Assembly: GCF_003173775.1 (NCBI RefSeq)
Contig: NZ_CP029552.1
Location: 1,931,001 to 1,995,000, forward strand
DNA from: Methylobacterium sp. 17Sr1-1
Lineage (GTDB): Bacteria; Pseudomonadota; Alphaproteobacteria; Rhizobiales; Beijerinckiaceae
Direction of reading: 5' to 3'
DNA length: 64,000 bases
Shown: positions 1 to 8,851 of the stretch, one piece after another
Layout: the number at the start of each line of letters is the position of its first letter
Numbering within the stretch: the first letter of the stretch is position 1
Translations under genes and position numbers: made by a program
The notes under the pieces: model-generated
The model's input: the letters and a program-made list of their open reading frames with translations, nothing else
What the model was told of the DNA's origin: nothing
Databases searched by the model: none

Positions 1-909
1 CCTGTTCCGCAACATCCTCACCGACGTCACCGGCAACACCCACCGGGCCGAGATCTGCATCGACAAGCTCTACTCGCCGGACGGGCCGACCGGCCGCCTC
101 GGCCTGCTGGAGTTCCGCTCCTTCGAGATGCCGCCCGACGCGCGGATGAGCCTCGCCCAGCAGGTGCTCCTGCGCGCCCTCGTCGCCTGGCTGTGGCGCG
201 AGCCGCAGGAGGGCGGGTTCGTGCGCTGGGGCACGGCGCTCCACGACCGCTTCATGCTGCCCCACTTCCTGTGGGAGGACTTCCAGTCGGTGCTGGGCGA
301 CCTCAACCGCGCCGGCTACGCCTTCGATCCGGCCTGGTACGAGGCGCAGGCCGAGTTCCGCTTCCCGCGCTACGGCGAGGTGGAGCGCGGCGGGGTCAAG
401 CTCGAGCTGCGCCAGGCGCTCGAGCCCTGGCACGTGCTCGGCGAGGAGGGCACCATCGGCGGCACGGTGCGCTACGTCGATTCCTCGGTCGAGCGCCTGC
501 AGGCCAAGGTGTCGGGCTACGTGCCGAGCCGGCACGTCGTCACCTGCAACGGCCGGCGCCTGCCGATGACCGATACCGGCCGCTCCGGCGAGGCGGTGGC
601 GGGCCTGCGCTTCAAGGCCTGGCAGCCGGCCTCGTCCCTGCACCCGACGATTCCGGTCCACGCGCCGCTGACCTTCGACGTGCTCGACACCTGGAGCGGG
701 CGCTCGCTGGGGGCTGCGTCTACCACGTCGCCCATCCGGGCGGGCGCAACTACGAGACCTTCCCGATCAACACCTACGAGGCGGAAGGCCGCCGCCTCGC
801 CCGCTTCCAGGAGAACGGCCACACCCCGGGCCGGGTGAGCGTGCCGCCGGCGGAGACGCAGCGCGAGTTCCCCCTGACCCTCGACCTGCGCACGCCCAAT
901 CTCCGGTGA
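1..909 (+). CDS. Transglutaminase-like/DUF2126 family protein, C-terminal part (apparent frameshift)
   Basis: This is the last ~300 residues of a long protein whose start lies outside the window. The segment resembles the DUF2126 C-terminal region of large proteobacterial transglutaminase-like proteins (motifs [40 protein letters not shown]). Reading starts at base 2 in frame 2. After WSGRSLG the conserved ending is found only in frame 1, and one extra G in the five-G run at 709-713 would restore a continuous protein. It could be a real mutation or a homopolymer sequencing error. The stop overlaps the GTG start of the ATP-grasp/alpha-E gene, so the next two genes probably form an operon with it. 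The exact biochemical role of this cluster is not settled. Confidence 0.75.
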   Translation, partial: PVPQHPHRRHRQHPPGRDLHRQALLAGRADRPPRPAGVPLLRDAARRADEPRPAGAPARPRRLAVARAAGGRVRALGHGAPRPLHAAPLPVGGLPVGAGRPQPRRLRLRSGLVRGAGRVPLPALRRGGARRGQARAAPGARALARARRGGHHRRHGALRRFLGRAPAGQGVGLRAEPARRHLQRPAPADDRYRPLRRGGGGPALQGLAAGLVPAPDDSGPRAADLRRARHLERALAGGCVYHVAHPGGRNYETFPINTYEAEGRRLARFQENGHTPGRVSVPPAETQREFPLTLDLRTPNLR

Positions 910-3515
910 GTGACGCCCGGGTGAGCGAGGCTCCGATGAGCGAGGCGCCGGCGGAGGCGGGGGTCCCGACGCCGGGCCGCCCCGGCGCGCCGCGAGAGGA
1001 TGGACCGCAGGGGGAGGGGCCGCAGGAGGACGGCTCGCGAGAGGACGGGCCGGAAGAGCGGCTGGCGCGCTGGACCGCGGGCTACGCCGCCCTGCCGGGC
1101 CTGCCCGACGAGCTGCTCGCCCCGGACGGGTCCCGGCGCCCGGCCTGGGACCGGTTCCTGCGCCACCTCGCCGGGCTGAGCGACGGCGAGATCGCCGCCC
1201 GCCTCGCGGCGGCCGGGCGGCACATCCACGAGACCGGCATCGCCTACCGGGCCTACGGCGAGGCGACCGAGCGCGACTGGCCGATCGGCGCCCTGCCGCT
1301 CCTGATCGAGGGATCGGAGTGGCAGGCGATCGCCGCCGGGGTGGCGCAGCGCGCCGAATTGCTGGAGGCGGTGCTGACCGACCTCTACGGCGACGGGGCG
1401 CTCGCCCGGGCCGGCCTGCTGCCGGCGGCCGCCGCCGCGGGCGATCCGGAATTCCTGCGCCCCCTCGTCGGCGTCGCGCCCCCGGGCGGGCGCCACCTGC
1501 ACTTCTACGCCGCCGACCTCGCCCGCGGGCCGGACGGCGCCTGGCGGGTGCTCGCCGACCGGACCCAGGCGCCGTCCGGCGCCGGCCACGCCCTCGAGAA
1601 CCGCCTCGTCATGGCCCGGGCCCTGCCGGAGGTCTACGGCGCCCTCGACGTCGAGCGCGTCGCCTCGTTCTTCCAGGCGTTCCGCGATGGCCTCGCGGCG
1701 GCGGCCACCCGCGCCGAGCCGCGCATCGGTCTGATGACCTCGGGGCCCTACAGCGATACTTACGTCGAGCAGGCGGTGCTCGCCCGCTACCTCGGCTTCT
1801 CCCTCGTCGAGGGCGACGACCTCCTGGTGCGCGACCGGCTGGTGTTCATCCGCACCGTCGCGGGCCTGAAGCGGGTCGACGTGCTGTGGCGGCGCATCGA
1901 CGGCGACTTCGTCGATCCCCTCGAACTCAATCCCGCCTCCCGCCTCGGGGCCCCCGGCCTCGTCGAGGCCCTGCGCTCCGGCGCCGTGGCGATGGGCAAC
2001 ATGCCGGGCACCGGCCTCGTCGAGAGCGCCTGGCTCGCCGCCTCGCTGCCGGCCCTGTGCGAGCGCCTGCTCGGCGAGCCCCTGCGCCTGCCCGGCCTGC
2101 CGACCTGGTGGTGCGGCGACGCCGATCAGCGCGCGGCCGTGCTGGAGCGGTTCGATTCCCTCGCCTTCCGGCCGGCGGCGGCGCCGGCGCAGGGCGCCTT
2201 CACCAGCCGGGCCTTCGGCGAGGGGCGCGACGCGGCCGAGACCGCGCGCCTGCGCGCCGTCCTGCGCGACCGGCCCGGCGACCTCGTCGCCCACGAGCCG
2301 GTGCGGCTCTCCACCGCCCCGGTCTGGGACGGCACCCGGCTCGTGCCCCGGCCCTTCGTGCTCCGGGTCTTCGCCGCGGCGACCCCGGAGGGCTGGCAGG
2401 TCATGCCCGGCGGCTTCTGCCGCATCTCCGAGACGCCGGACGTGCGCCCGGTGGCGATGGGAGCCGGGGTCCGCGCCGCCGACGTCTGGGTGCTGTCCGC
2501 CAGCCCCACCGCCGCCCAGGCGAGCCTGCTGCCGCCGAGCGACCGGGTGGCGGTGCGCCGGGTGCCCGGCCTCCTGCCGAGCCGGGCCGCCGACAACCTG
2601 TTCTGGCTCGGCCGCCACCTGGAGCGGGCCGAGGCGGTGATCCGCCTCACCGCCTGCCTCCTCGACGGGGCCGGCAGCGTCTCGATGGCGCCGGAGGACC
2701 GCGCCACCTCGGGCCGCATCCGCGCCCTGCTGCACGCCTGGGGCGCCGTGCCCTCGGCCGAGGGGCCGGCGGCGACGCTCGCCCACCATGCCCTCTCGGA
2801 CGGGGGGCAATGGGGCTCGGGGCTCTCCCACGCCCTGTCGGCCCGGCGCAACGCGGCGTCGTTGCGCGAGCGGCTCTCGGGCGAGACCTGGCGGGCGCTC
2901 TCGGCCCTGCGCGAGGTGCTGGAGGCGCCGGACGGCGCCGATTCGGAGGCGGCGCTCCTCGACCGGGCCGAGCGCGCCCTGTCGCTGACCGCGGCGCTCG
3001 CCGGCCTCGCCCAGGAGAACATGAACCGGGCCGGCGGCTTCGCCTTCGTCGACATGGGCCGCCGGGTCGAGCGGGCGGTCAATGCCTGCCGCTTCGCCCT
3101 CGATTTCGGCGGGGCGGGGGCGAGCACCGACGATCTCGGCGTGCTGCTCGACCTCGTCGATTCCCGCATCTCCTACGGGGCGCGCTACATCCTGGGCGTC
3201 GCCCTGGCGCCGGTGCGCGACATGGTGCTGCTCGACCCCTACAACCCGCGCTCCCTCGCCTTCCAGATCGAGCGCCTGGCCGAGCGCCTGTCCGGCCTGC
3301 CCCCTTTACGCCAGGACGGGGTGGCGGAGCTGCCGGTGCGGCTCGTCGCCGGGCTGTCGGGCGAGATCGCGGCGGCGGAGGCCGCGACCCTGCCGCTCGC
3401 CACCGTGGCGGAATGGGAGAAGCGGCTGTGGGGGATCGCCGAGGCGGTCGGCGCCCGCTACTTCCCGGGCGGGTCGGACGCCGCCCGGCCCGAGAACCTC
3501 ACCACCCTGGCGTGA
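906..3515 (+). CDS. Circularly permuted ATP-grasp type 2 / alpha-E (DUF403) fusion protein
   Basis: The 869-residue protein joins two domains that are separate genes in many bacteria. Residues ~100-530 match the circularly permuted ATP-grasp type 2 family, including the TWWCGD motif near residue 400. Residues ~555-860 match the helical alpha-E (DUF403) domain, beginning at [14 protein letters not shown] and containing [15 protein letters not shown]-grasp enzymes make amide or peptide-like bonds using ATP; the substrate of this family is unknown. The GTG start overlaps the stop of the upstream gene. The first ~50 residues are low-complexity and acidic (repeated SEAP and EDG units), so translation may begin further in. 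A transglutaminase gene follows 13 bp downstream, the usual partner. Confidence 0.88.
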   Translation: MSDARVSEAPMSEAPAEAGVPTPGRPGAPREDGPQGEGPQEDGSREDGPEERLARWTAGYAALPGLPDELLAPDGSRRPAWDRFLRHLAGLSDGEIAARLAAAGRHIHETGIAYRAYGEATERDWPIGALPLLIEGSEWQAIAAGVAQRAELLEAVLTDLYGDGALARAGLLPAAAAAGDPEFLRPLVGVAPPGGRHLHFYAADLARGPDGAWRVLADRTQAPSGAGHALENRLVMARALPEVYGALDVERVASFFQAFRDGLAAAATRAEPRIGLMTSGPYSDTYVEQAVLARYLGFSLVEGDDLLVRDRLVFIRTVAGLKRVDVLWRRIDGDFVDPLELNPASRLGAPGLVEALRSGAVAMGNMPGTGLVESAWLAASLPALCERLLGEPLRLPGLPTWWCGDADQRAAVLERFDSLAFRPAAAPAQGAFTSRAFGEGRDAAETARLRAVLRDRPGDLVAHEPVRLSTAPVWDGTRLVPRPFVLRVFAAATPEGWQVMPGGFCRISETPDVRPVAMGAGVRAADVWVLSASPTAAQASLLPPSDRVAVRRVPGLLPSRAADNLFWLGRHLERAEAVIRLTACLLDGAGSVSMAPEDRATSGRIRALLHAWGAVPSAEGPAATLAHHALSDGGQWGSGLSHALSARRNAASLRERLSGETWRALSALREVLEAPDGADSEAALLDRAERALSLTAALAGLAQENMNRAGGFAFVDMGRRVERAVNACRFALDFGGAGASTDDLGVLLDLVDSRISYGARYILGVALAPVRDMVLLDPYNPRSLAFQIERLAERLSGLPPLRQDGVAELPVRLVAGLSGEIAAAEAATLPLATVAEWEKRLWGIAEAVGARYFPGGSDAARPENLTTLA

Positions 3516-3528
3516 TACCCCCGCATCG

Positions 3529-4419
3529 ATGCTCTACCGCCTGCGCCACCTGACGGCCTACGCCTACCGCAACCCGGTGGGCTTCGCCCGCTGCACCTTG
3601 CGCCTCGCGCCGGCGGCGGGGGAGGGGCAGGCGCTCCTGTCGCACGAGGTGGTGGTCGAGCCCGCGCCGCCGACCGCGACCGAGCGCACCGACTTCTTCG
3701 GCAACCGCACGGTCTCGCTCACCGTCGAGACGCCGCACCGGGAGTTCCGGATCGACGCGCTCTCTCGCGTCCGGGTCGAGCGGCCGCCTCTGCCCGACCT
3801 CGCGGCCGGGCCGGCCTGGGAGGAGGTGCGGGAGCGGGTGCTGACCTGGCACGGCCTCGGTCCCGACGCGGCCCTGCACTTCGCGGCGCCGAGCCGGCGG
3901 GTGCCGCTCCTGCCCGAGATCACCGACTACGCCCGGGCGAGCTTCCCCCCCGGCGGCGGCGCCTATGCGGGCGCCTTCGATCTGATGCGCCGCATCCGGG
4001 AGGACTTCGCCTTCGATTCGGAGGCGACCGAGGTCGGCACGCCGCTCAGCCAGTCCTTCGCCGGGCGCCGCGGCGTGTGCCAGGATTTCTCCCACATCAT
4101 GATCGCGGCTCTCAGGGGCCTCGGCCTGCCGGCGGCCTATGTCAGCGGCTACCTCCGCACGCTGCCGCCCCCGGGCCAGCCGCGGCTGGAGGGGGCTGAC
4201 GCCAGCCACGCCTGGGTGTCGGTCTGGTGCGGGGAGGGCTGGATCGGCCTCGATCCCACCAACGGCATCGGCGTGCAGGACGACCACATCGTCGTCGCCC
4301 GCGGCCGCGACTACGGCGACGTCGCGCCGGTCGCCGGGATCATCGCCGGATCGGGCGCGCAGAGCCTGCGGGTCGCGGTGGACGTGGTGCCGGAGGACGA
4401 GGGGGGCGGGCCGGGCTGA
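3529..4419 (+). CDS. Transglutaminase-like cysteine protease family protein
   Basis: The protein has 296 residues. An N-terminal bacterial transglutaminase beta domain (YRLRHLTAYAYRNPV) precedes a transglutaminase core. The catalytic triad is visible: Cys184 in RRGVCQDFSH, His227 in ASHAWVSVW and Asp242 in GLDPTNG. The family cleaves or forms amide bonds; the natural substrate here is unknown. ATG at 3529 is chosen because homologous proteins begin MLYRLRH. It is the third gene of the cluster with the DUF2126 and ATP-grasp/alpha-E proteins, a conserved trio, which suggests a shared peptide-modifying pathway. Confidence 0.88.
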   Translation: MLYRLRHLTAYAYRNPVGFARCTLRLAPAAGEGQALLSHEVVVEPAPPTATERTDFFGNRTVSLTVETPHREFRIDALSRVRVERPPLPDLAAGPAWEEVRERVLTWHGLGPDAALHFAAPSRRVPLLPEITDYARASFPPGGGAYAGAFDLMRRIREDFAFDSEATEVGTPLSQSFAGRRGVCQDFSHIMIAALRGLGLPAAYVSGYLRTLPPPGQPRLEGADASHAWVSVWCGEGWIGLDPTNGIGVQDDHIVVARGRDYGDVAPVAGIIAGSGAQSLRVAVDVVPEDEGGGPG

Positions 4420-4676
4420 TGCGCTAGGCTTCGGGGAGACGGAGGTCCCGGCCCGCGGGTGCGACACCAGCCGAGTGCCGCCGTTGAGGGCGGGACAGGG
4501 CCGGCGTGGCGAAGGGGACACTGGGCCGGTTTCGAGGCTCCGTCCTCAACCTGGATCAATCTCCGGCGATTTCAGGACGGCCGGGCGGCGATCTCTGCGT
4601 CATCGCCGTCGCGAAGCGGGGCCGTGACGGATATCGATTGTCCAATCTTATTGTTCTTGCTGTATCAGGACTGGCC

Positions 4677-4730
4677 GCGTTCTCCTCTCCGGGCGCTACC
4701 AGGCCTGATAGCGCCCGGAGAGGAGAACGC
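4677..4730. repeat. Perfect 21-bp inverted repeat with 12-nt loop
   Basis: Arms 4677-4697 and 4710-4730 are exact reverse complements around the loop 4698-4709. The structure lies in a 357-bp gap with no convincing gene, between a plus-strand and a minus-strand gene, where a bidirectional terminator would fit. There is no T tract, so a dispersed palindromic repeat is equally possible. Confidence 0.7.
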
Positions 4731-4776
4731 GATTTAACCTGGGCGCCTCTGTGCTGAAGAGGACGCCGGCCCGATC

Positions 4777-5067
4777 CTACCGCGGCGCACCCCGCCCCGG
4801 CTCGCCCGCTCCCGTCGCGCTGCCGCCGGCACGCTCGCCGGGCGGTACCGCCGCCGCGCCCGTGGTGCCGGTGCTGAGGCTGCTGTGGCCGGCGCCCTTG
4901 CCGCTGTCCTGGCTGATGCCAGGCTGGCCGGCGGCGCCGGTGCTGTTCGGGCTGCCGGACCCCGCGCCGAGCGCGCCGCCCCCGCCGGACCCTCCGCCCG
5001 CCCCCTGCGCCGCCGCGAGCCCGGTGCTGCCGGCGACGAGGGCGACGGCGATCATCATGGCCTTCAT
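4777..5067 (-). CDS. Small secreted glycine/serine-rich protein
   Basis: The product starts MKAMMIAVALVAGSTGLAAAQ, a classic Sec signal peptide with a likely cut after AAA. The mature part of ~75 residues is almost only Gly, Ser, Ala and Pro (GAGGGSGGGGALGAG). No enzymatic motif is visible; a periplasmic or surface low-complexity protein is likely. An in-frame ATG lies 15 bp upstream at 5082. I prefer 5067 because GAGG sits at a suitable distance before it and the signal peptide then starts with Lys. A longer reading would run into the tandem repeats upstream, which look non-coding. Confidence 0.6.
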   Translation of the reverse strand: MKAMMIAVALVAGSTGLAAAQGAGGGSGGGGALGAGSGSPNSTGAAGQPGISQDSGKGAGHSSLSTGTTGAAAVPPGERAGGSATGAGEPGRGAPR

Positions 5068-5146
5068 GTCCCGATGCCTCATTGTGAGAGGAGGCCCGCC
5101 GGGGGCGGGCGTCGCGGAGGCAATCGGTGGCGGCTGCCCGCGTTCC

Positions 5147-5222
5147 GGGAGGCAGCCAAAGCCCGCCGGGAGGCAGCCAAAACCCGCCGGGAGGCAGCCA
5201 TGCCCGCCGGGAGGCAGCCATG
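5147..5222. repeat. Tandem repeat, four ~21-bp units
   Basis: The core GGGAGGCAGCCA occurs at 5147, 5168, 5189 and 5209, giving periods of 21, 21 and 20 bp. It lies between two divergent small genes. The period is a multiple of three for most units, so every frame stays open across it, but no gene is supported there. Confidence 0.75.
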
Positions 5223-5268
5223 CCGCGGGCGCAGCAGAACCAAGCAAGCCGCGCGTCGTTGCCCCGCC

Positions 5269-5523
5269 ATGGAACTCACGCTCCAGCCCGTGCGCGTCAG
5301 GACCGGGGACGAGACCGAGCGCGGATTGCTCGTCTTCGTCGACGGCGCCCTCGCGGCGGTGCTGGTCTGCCTCTCTGACGCCTATGGCGAGGAGGCCGGC
5401 CAGTGGTTCCTCGAAGCGGGCTTCGGCAGCCTCGCCTCGCCGCAGCCGAAGATCTTCTCCGATCTCGATGCCGCGGAGACCTGGATCGCGCGGCGGCTCG
5501 GGGCTAGTCCCCGTCCTCCGTGA
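5269..5523 (+). CDS. Hypothetical 84-aa protein
   Basis: The protein starts MELTLQPVRVRTGDETERG. It is small, acidic, probably cytosolic and has no membrane segment. The middle (LVFVDGALAAVLVCLS) suggests two beta strands and the end (AAETWIARRLG) a helix. I do not recognise a named domain. The ATG is the first in-frame start after the upstream tandem repeats. Its 3' end overlaps the convergent DUF6894 gene by 20 bp, so one of the two ends could be misjudged. Confidence 0.55.
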   Translation: MELTLQPVRVRTGDETERGLLVFVDGALAAVLVCLSDAYGEEAGQWFLEAGFGSLASPQPKIFSDLDAAETWIARRLGASPRPP

Positions 5524-5758
5524 CCGTGTCGGAGAACGGCACGCTCATCACCGGGCGCCGGTCCTCGTCCGTCACCTCGAAGGTGCAGGCGAACCAGTCC
5601 CGCACCGCGTCGACCCGCACCCGGGCGATCAGGTCGCGGGCGACCGCGAGGGCGTGGGCGCGCGCCTCGTCCGGCCCGGCCAGCGCGTCCCCCTCCGGAT
5701 CCACCGCGAGGCCGTTCGGGCCGGGGCCGTGCCGGAGATGGAAGAAGTAGCGCGGCAT
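5504..5758 (-). CDS. DUF6894 family small protein
   Basis: The 84 residues begin MPRYFFHLRHG, the hallmark opening of DUF6894 proteins, which are common and often multicopy in Hyphomicrobiales. The family has no established function. The ATG overlaps the TGA of the upstream Crp/Fnr gene (TGATG), so the two are translationally coupled and probably co-transcribed. Confidence 0.8.
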   Translation of the reverse strand: MPRYFFHLRHGPGPNGLAVDPEGDALAGPDEARAHALAVARDLIARVRVDAVRDWFACTFEVTDEDRRPVMSVPFSDTVTEDGD

Positions 5759-6531
5759 CAGGCGCCCTCGATCAGGCGGGCGTATTCGGCCTCCGGCGTG
5801 CCGTAGCTGCCGTTCGTCAGCGCCAGGAGCTTGTCGCGGTCGAGAACCTCGATCCGCCGGCGCCGGGCCCGGATGCGCCCGGCGCCCTCCAGGTTCTGGA
5901 TCGCCAGCGTCACCCCCGCCCGCTGCACTCCCAGCATCATCGACAGGAACTCGTGCGTGAGCACCAGCTCGTCGCCCTCCGTCCGGTCGTGGCACATCAG
6001 CAGCCAGCGCGCGAGGCGGCTCTCGAGGCTCAGGGACGCGTGGGCGTAGGCGGTCTGGGTGATCTGGACGATCAGGGTGTGGACGTAGCGCAGCAGCAGC
6101 CGGCGCAAGGTCGCGCTCTCGTCGAGCGCGGCGCAGAGCGCCTCCCGGCCGATGCTCAGCCCCTCGCCCGAGAGCTGGACGAAGTAGACGTGCGGCGTGG
6201 TGGTGCAATCGAGCGCGATCGGCACCGCGCCGACCAGGCCCTCGCTGCCGACGAGGCCGACCTCGATCCGGCGATCGTCGTGAGCGGTCGAGATCGAGAC
6301 CATCCCGGTCTCGATGAAGACCAGCGTGTCCGCCGGCGCGTCCGGGGCGATCACCACCTCGCGCAGCTGGAGCGCGACGGGCACGAGGTGCGGCCGCACC
6401 CGCGCGAGATCCTCGGGCGCCATGGCCCGCAGGAGACGGTTGCGCAGGATCGTCTGTCCGGGCTGATGCACCACGGCTCCCTCCTCGCTGATCGATGGCC
6501 GGGGGCCCGTCCCAACGGGAAACCATGTCAT
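5758..6531 (-). CDS. Crp/Fnr family transcriptional regulator
   Basis: The 257-residue protein has a cyclic-nucleotide-binding-like beta barrel (about residues 35-150, with APADTLVFIETGMVSIS and EVGLVGSEGLVG) followed by a long dimer helix and a winged helix-turn-helix (about 190-240, FLSMMLGVQRAGVTLAIQNLE). No cysteine cluster of an Fnr iron-sulfur type is seen near the N terminus, so oxygen sensing is not indicated. It belongs to the group of short Crp-like regulators that are numerous in Methylobacterium; effector and targets are unknown. It is transcribed away from a receiver-domain gene across a palindrome-rich intergenic region. The start could be a little downstream (GTG at VVHQPGQ). 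Confidence 0.85.
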   Translation of the reverse strand: MTWFPVGTGPRPSISEEGAVVHQPGQTILRNRLLRAMAPEDLARVRPHLVPVALQLREVVIAPDAPADTLVFIETGMVSISTAHDDRRIEVGLVGSEGLVGAVPIALDCTTTPHVYFVQLSGEGLSIGREALCAALDESATLRRLLLRYVHTLIVQITQTAYAHASLSLESRLARWLLMCHDRTEGDELVLTHEFLSMMLGVQRAGVTLAIQNLEGAGRIRARRRRIEVLDRDKLLALTNGSYGTPEAEYARLIEGA

Positions 6532-6570
6532 CGATTATCAGACGTGCCCCAATCGCTCAAGCGATACGGG

Positions 6571-6654
6571 AAATCAGCGAATGATCATAACAAATGATAT
6601 ATGGATTATCATTTGATGTCCGCCGTCATCGACATCGATATCATTCGCTGATTT
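6571..6654. promoter_or_regulatory. Nested palindromes between divergent regulators
   Basis: An outer 15-bp inverted repeat (6571-6585 and 6640-6654, exact) encloses an inner 9-bp one, CAAATGATA at 6591-6599 and TATCATTTG at 6607-6615. The region is AT-rich and lies 40-120 bp upstream of the minus-strand Crp/Fnr gene. A binding site for a dimeric regulator, possibly for autoregulation, is the simplest reading. Confidence 0.6.
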
Positions 6655-6677
6655 TGGAACCTGCATCGCGGCACGCC

Positions 6678-6692
6678 ATTGTACGGTACAAT
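6678..6692. promoter_or_regulatory. 15-bp palindrome ATTGTAC-G-GTACAAT
   Basis: This is a perfect odd-length palindrome centred on 6685, 96 bp before the receiver-domain start. It looks like an operator, but no regulator is assigned. Confidence 0.5.
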
Positions 6693-6787
6693 ACCGAACC
6701 ACGCGATCTCTTACGGGTGCGGCAACCTGCACCTATAACTCTTCGCAACGGCGCGCATCCGCGGGCCGGCATCGGAGGGGCGGGCTC

Positions 6788-7165
6788 TTGCGACGGGATG
6801 ACCATCATCCGACGGTCCTGCTGGTCGAGGAGGATCCGCTTGTCGGCCTCGCGGTCGGCGACACGCTGGCGGAGGCCGGCTACCGGGTCGCCGGGCCGCT
6901 GGGGAGCCAGGCCGAGGCCCTCGCCTGGATGGCCCGGGGCGTACCGGATCTCGCCATCCTCGACCTCCCGCTCCGGGACGGCGACGGCAGCCGCCTCGCC
7001 CGGGCATTGCGCGAGAGCGGCGTGCCGTTCCTGGTTCATGCCGACGATGCGCGCGACGCCGCCTCCTGCACCGAGCTGCGCCCCGCGCCCCGACTGACCA
7101 AGCCGGCCTGGCACCGGGACCTCGTCCTGGTGCTCGGCCAGCTCGCCCGCGAGGCGCGACCATGA
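6788..7165 (+). CDS. Stand-alone response-regulator receiver domain
   Basis: The 125 residues form one CheY-like receiver. The acidic pocket is EED at residues 14-16 (TVLLVEEDP), the phospho-acceptor is Asp59 (LAILDLPLRDG) and the conserved Lys lies in RLTKPAW near residue 104. There is no output domain, so it probably acts by protein contact or as a phosphate sink. The TTG start is chosen because a GGAGG ribosome-binding site lies 8-12 bp upstream and the frame opens there; the nearby ATG is in another frame. The stop overlaps the ATG of the next Crp/Fnr gene, so the pair are coupled. Confidence 0.78.
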   Translation: MRRDDHHPTVLLVEEDPLVGLAVGDTLAEAGYRVAGPLGSQAEALAWMARGVPDLAILDLPLRDGDGSRLARALRESGVPFLVHADDARDAASCTELRPAPRLTKPAWHRDLVLVLGQLAREARP

Positions 7166-7953
7166 TTTCGACTTCCACGACTTCGACTTCGTCGACCCAG
7201 GCGATGCACCACTCCTCGGCGGCTCCGCCGGGCGGGCACTTGCTCCATCCGATCGTGCGCAAGCTCGCGGCCTACCTTCCCCTCGACGTGGAGGAGCAAG
7301 CCGCGCTCGCGGGTTTGAGCGCCGGCGGGCAGCGGGTCGAGGGGCGTCACGACCTCCTGGTCGAGGGGACCGCGCCCGACAGCGCCGTCCTGATCCTGGA
7401 GGGCATCGCCTGCCGCTACCGCCACCGCCCGAGCGGGTCGCGCCAGATCACCGGCTTCCTCGTACCCGGCGATGTCTGCGACCCCGACTTCGCGCATCTG
7501 GGCCGGATCAATCACAGCGTCGGCACCCTCGGCGCCTGCCGGGTTGCCCGCATCCCCCGGGAGGTGCTGTCCGGCCTCGTCGAGGGCCATCCCGGCATCG
7601 CCCGGGCCCTGCGCTACGCCAAGCTCGCCGAGGAGGAGACGACCCGCGAATGGGTGATGAATATCGGCTGCCGCTCGGCGGTCGAGCGGGTGGCGCACCT
7701 CCTGTGCGAGCTGCACGAGCGGCTGCGCATCGTCGGCTGGGCGACGAAGGGCGGCTACGACCTCGCCCTGACGCAGCAGGACCTCGCCGACACGACCGGC
7801 CTGTCGAACGTCCACGTCAACCGGGTGCTGCGCCAGCTGCGCCTGATGCGGCTGGTCGAGGTCGGCGGCCGGCGGGTCGACATCCTCGACCTGCCCGGGC
7901 TCCAGGCCGTCGCCGAGTTCCAGGCCGATTACCTGCGGCCGGCAAACGGCTGA
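7162..7953 (+). CDS. Crp/Fnr family transcriptional regulator
   Basis: The 263-residue protein has a nucleotide-binding-like barrel (about residues 30-150, SGSRQITGFLVPGDVCD) and a C-terminal winged helix (about 185-245, LTQQDLADTTGLSNVHVNRVL, an HTH_Crp_2 motif). The first ~20 residues are a Ser/Thr run and probably disordered. It overlaps the receiver gene by 4 bp, which suggests a phospho-signalling input to this regulator or a shared stress response, as is common in Methylobacterium. The targets are unknown. Its stop abuts the stop of the convergent xthA gene with no gap. Confidence 0.86.
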   Translation: MISTSTTSTSSTQAMHHSSAAPPGGHLLHPIVRKLAAYLPLDVEEQAALAGLSAGGQRVEGRHDLLVEGTAPDSAVLILEGIACRYRHRPSGSRQITGFLVPGDVCDPDFAHLGRINHSVGTLGACRVARIPREVLSGLVEGHPGIARALRYAKLAEEETTREWVMNIGCRSAVERVAHLLCELHERLRIVGWATKGGYDLALTQQDLADTTGLSNVHVNRVLRQLRLMRLVEVGGRRVDILDLPGLQAVAEFQADYLRPANG

Positions 7954-8745
7954 TCACCCGACATCCAGCTCCACCGTCACCGGCACGTGGTCGGAGGGTT
8001 TTTCCAGGCCGCGCAGGTGCTTCTGCACCGAGGCCGAGACCAGGCGGTCGAGGGCTTGCGGCGACAGGAGCAGGTGGTCGATGCGGATGCCCTGGTTCCG
8101 CGGCCAGCAGCCGGCCTGGTAGTCCCAGAAGCTGTAGACGCCCGGCCTGCCGTCGCAGGCGCGAAGGCCGTCGGTGAAGCCCTCGTTGATGAGGCTGCGG
8201 AACGCCGCCCGGGTCTGGGGCAGGAACAGCGCGTCGTTCGCCCAGGCCGCCGGATCGGCGACGTCCTCGGGCTCGGGGATCACGTTGTAGTCGCCGGCGA
8301 GCACCAGCACCTCCTCCCGCGCCCGCAAAGCCACGGCATGGGCCTGGAGCCGGCGCATGAAGGCGAGCTTGTAGTCGTATTTCGGCGTGCCGACGGGGTT
8401 GCCGTTCGGCAGGTAGATCGAGGCCACCCGCACCGGCACGGTCGCGGTCGGGATCACCGCCTCGATGTAGCGCGCCTGCTCGTCGGCGGCGTCGCCCGGC
8501 AGGCCGCGGCGGATCTCCTGCAGCGGCAGCGGCCGGCGGGCCAGCAGCGCGACGCCGTTGAACGCCTTCTGGCCGTGGGTCGCCACCACGTAGCCGGCCT
8601 CCTCGATCTCGGTGCGCGGAAAGGCGTCGTCGACGCATTTCAGCTCCTGGAGGCAGATCACGTCGGGCTGCGCCTCGGCCAGGAAGGCCAGGAGGTGCGG
8701 CAGACGCTGCTTGACCGAGTTGACGTTCCAGGTGGTGATCCGCAT
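7954..8745 (-). CDS. xthA: Exodeoxyribonuclease III
   Basis: This is an AP endonuclease / 3'-5' exonuclease of base excision repair, of the usual ~265-residue length. Visible family motifs are MRITTWNVNSVK at the start, ICLQELK (metal-binding Glu), GDYNVIPEPEDV (catalytic Asp and Asn), WDYQAGCWPRNQGIRIDH, and the terminal SDHVPV (catalytic His). The start is the ATG of MRITTW, as in the family; an upstream extension is open for 24 codons but is not conserved in type. It appears to be a single-gene unit. Confidence 0.92.
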   Translation of the reverse strand: MRITTWNVNSVKQRLPHLLAFLAEAQPDVICLQELKCVDDAFPRTEIEEAGYVVATHGQKAFNGVALLARRPLPLQEIRRGLPGDAADEQARYIEAVIPTATVPVRVASIYLPNGNPVGTPKYDYKLAFMRRLQAHAVALRAREEVLVLAGDYNVIPEPEDVADPAAWANDALFLPQTRAAFRSLINEGFTDGLRACDGRPGVYSFWDYQAGCWPRNQGIRIDHLLLSPQALDRLVSASVQKHLRGLEKPSDHVPVTVELDVG

Positions 8746-8851
8746 CGCGTCCCGCGCCGCTCGTGAACCGCTACTGCCGTGAGGCCCCGTCATCGGGGTT
8801 TCGCGCCGCGCTGGCAAGCCGCGGGACGGCGGTGGGGTGGGGACGGACAGG

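Noticed and set aside
774..2831. Long open frame antisense to the ATP-grasp/alpha-E gene
   Set aside because: It is a GC-rich shadow of the real gene on the other strand; composition is Arg/Gly-rich and there are no motifs.
5147..5222. Possible CRISPR array
   Set aside because: The units are adjacent with no spacers of constant length, and there are no cas genes in the window.
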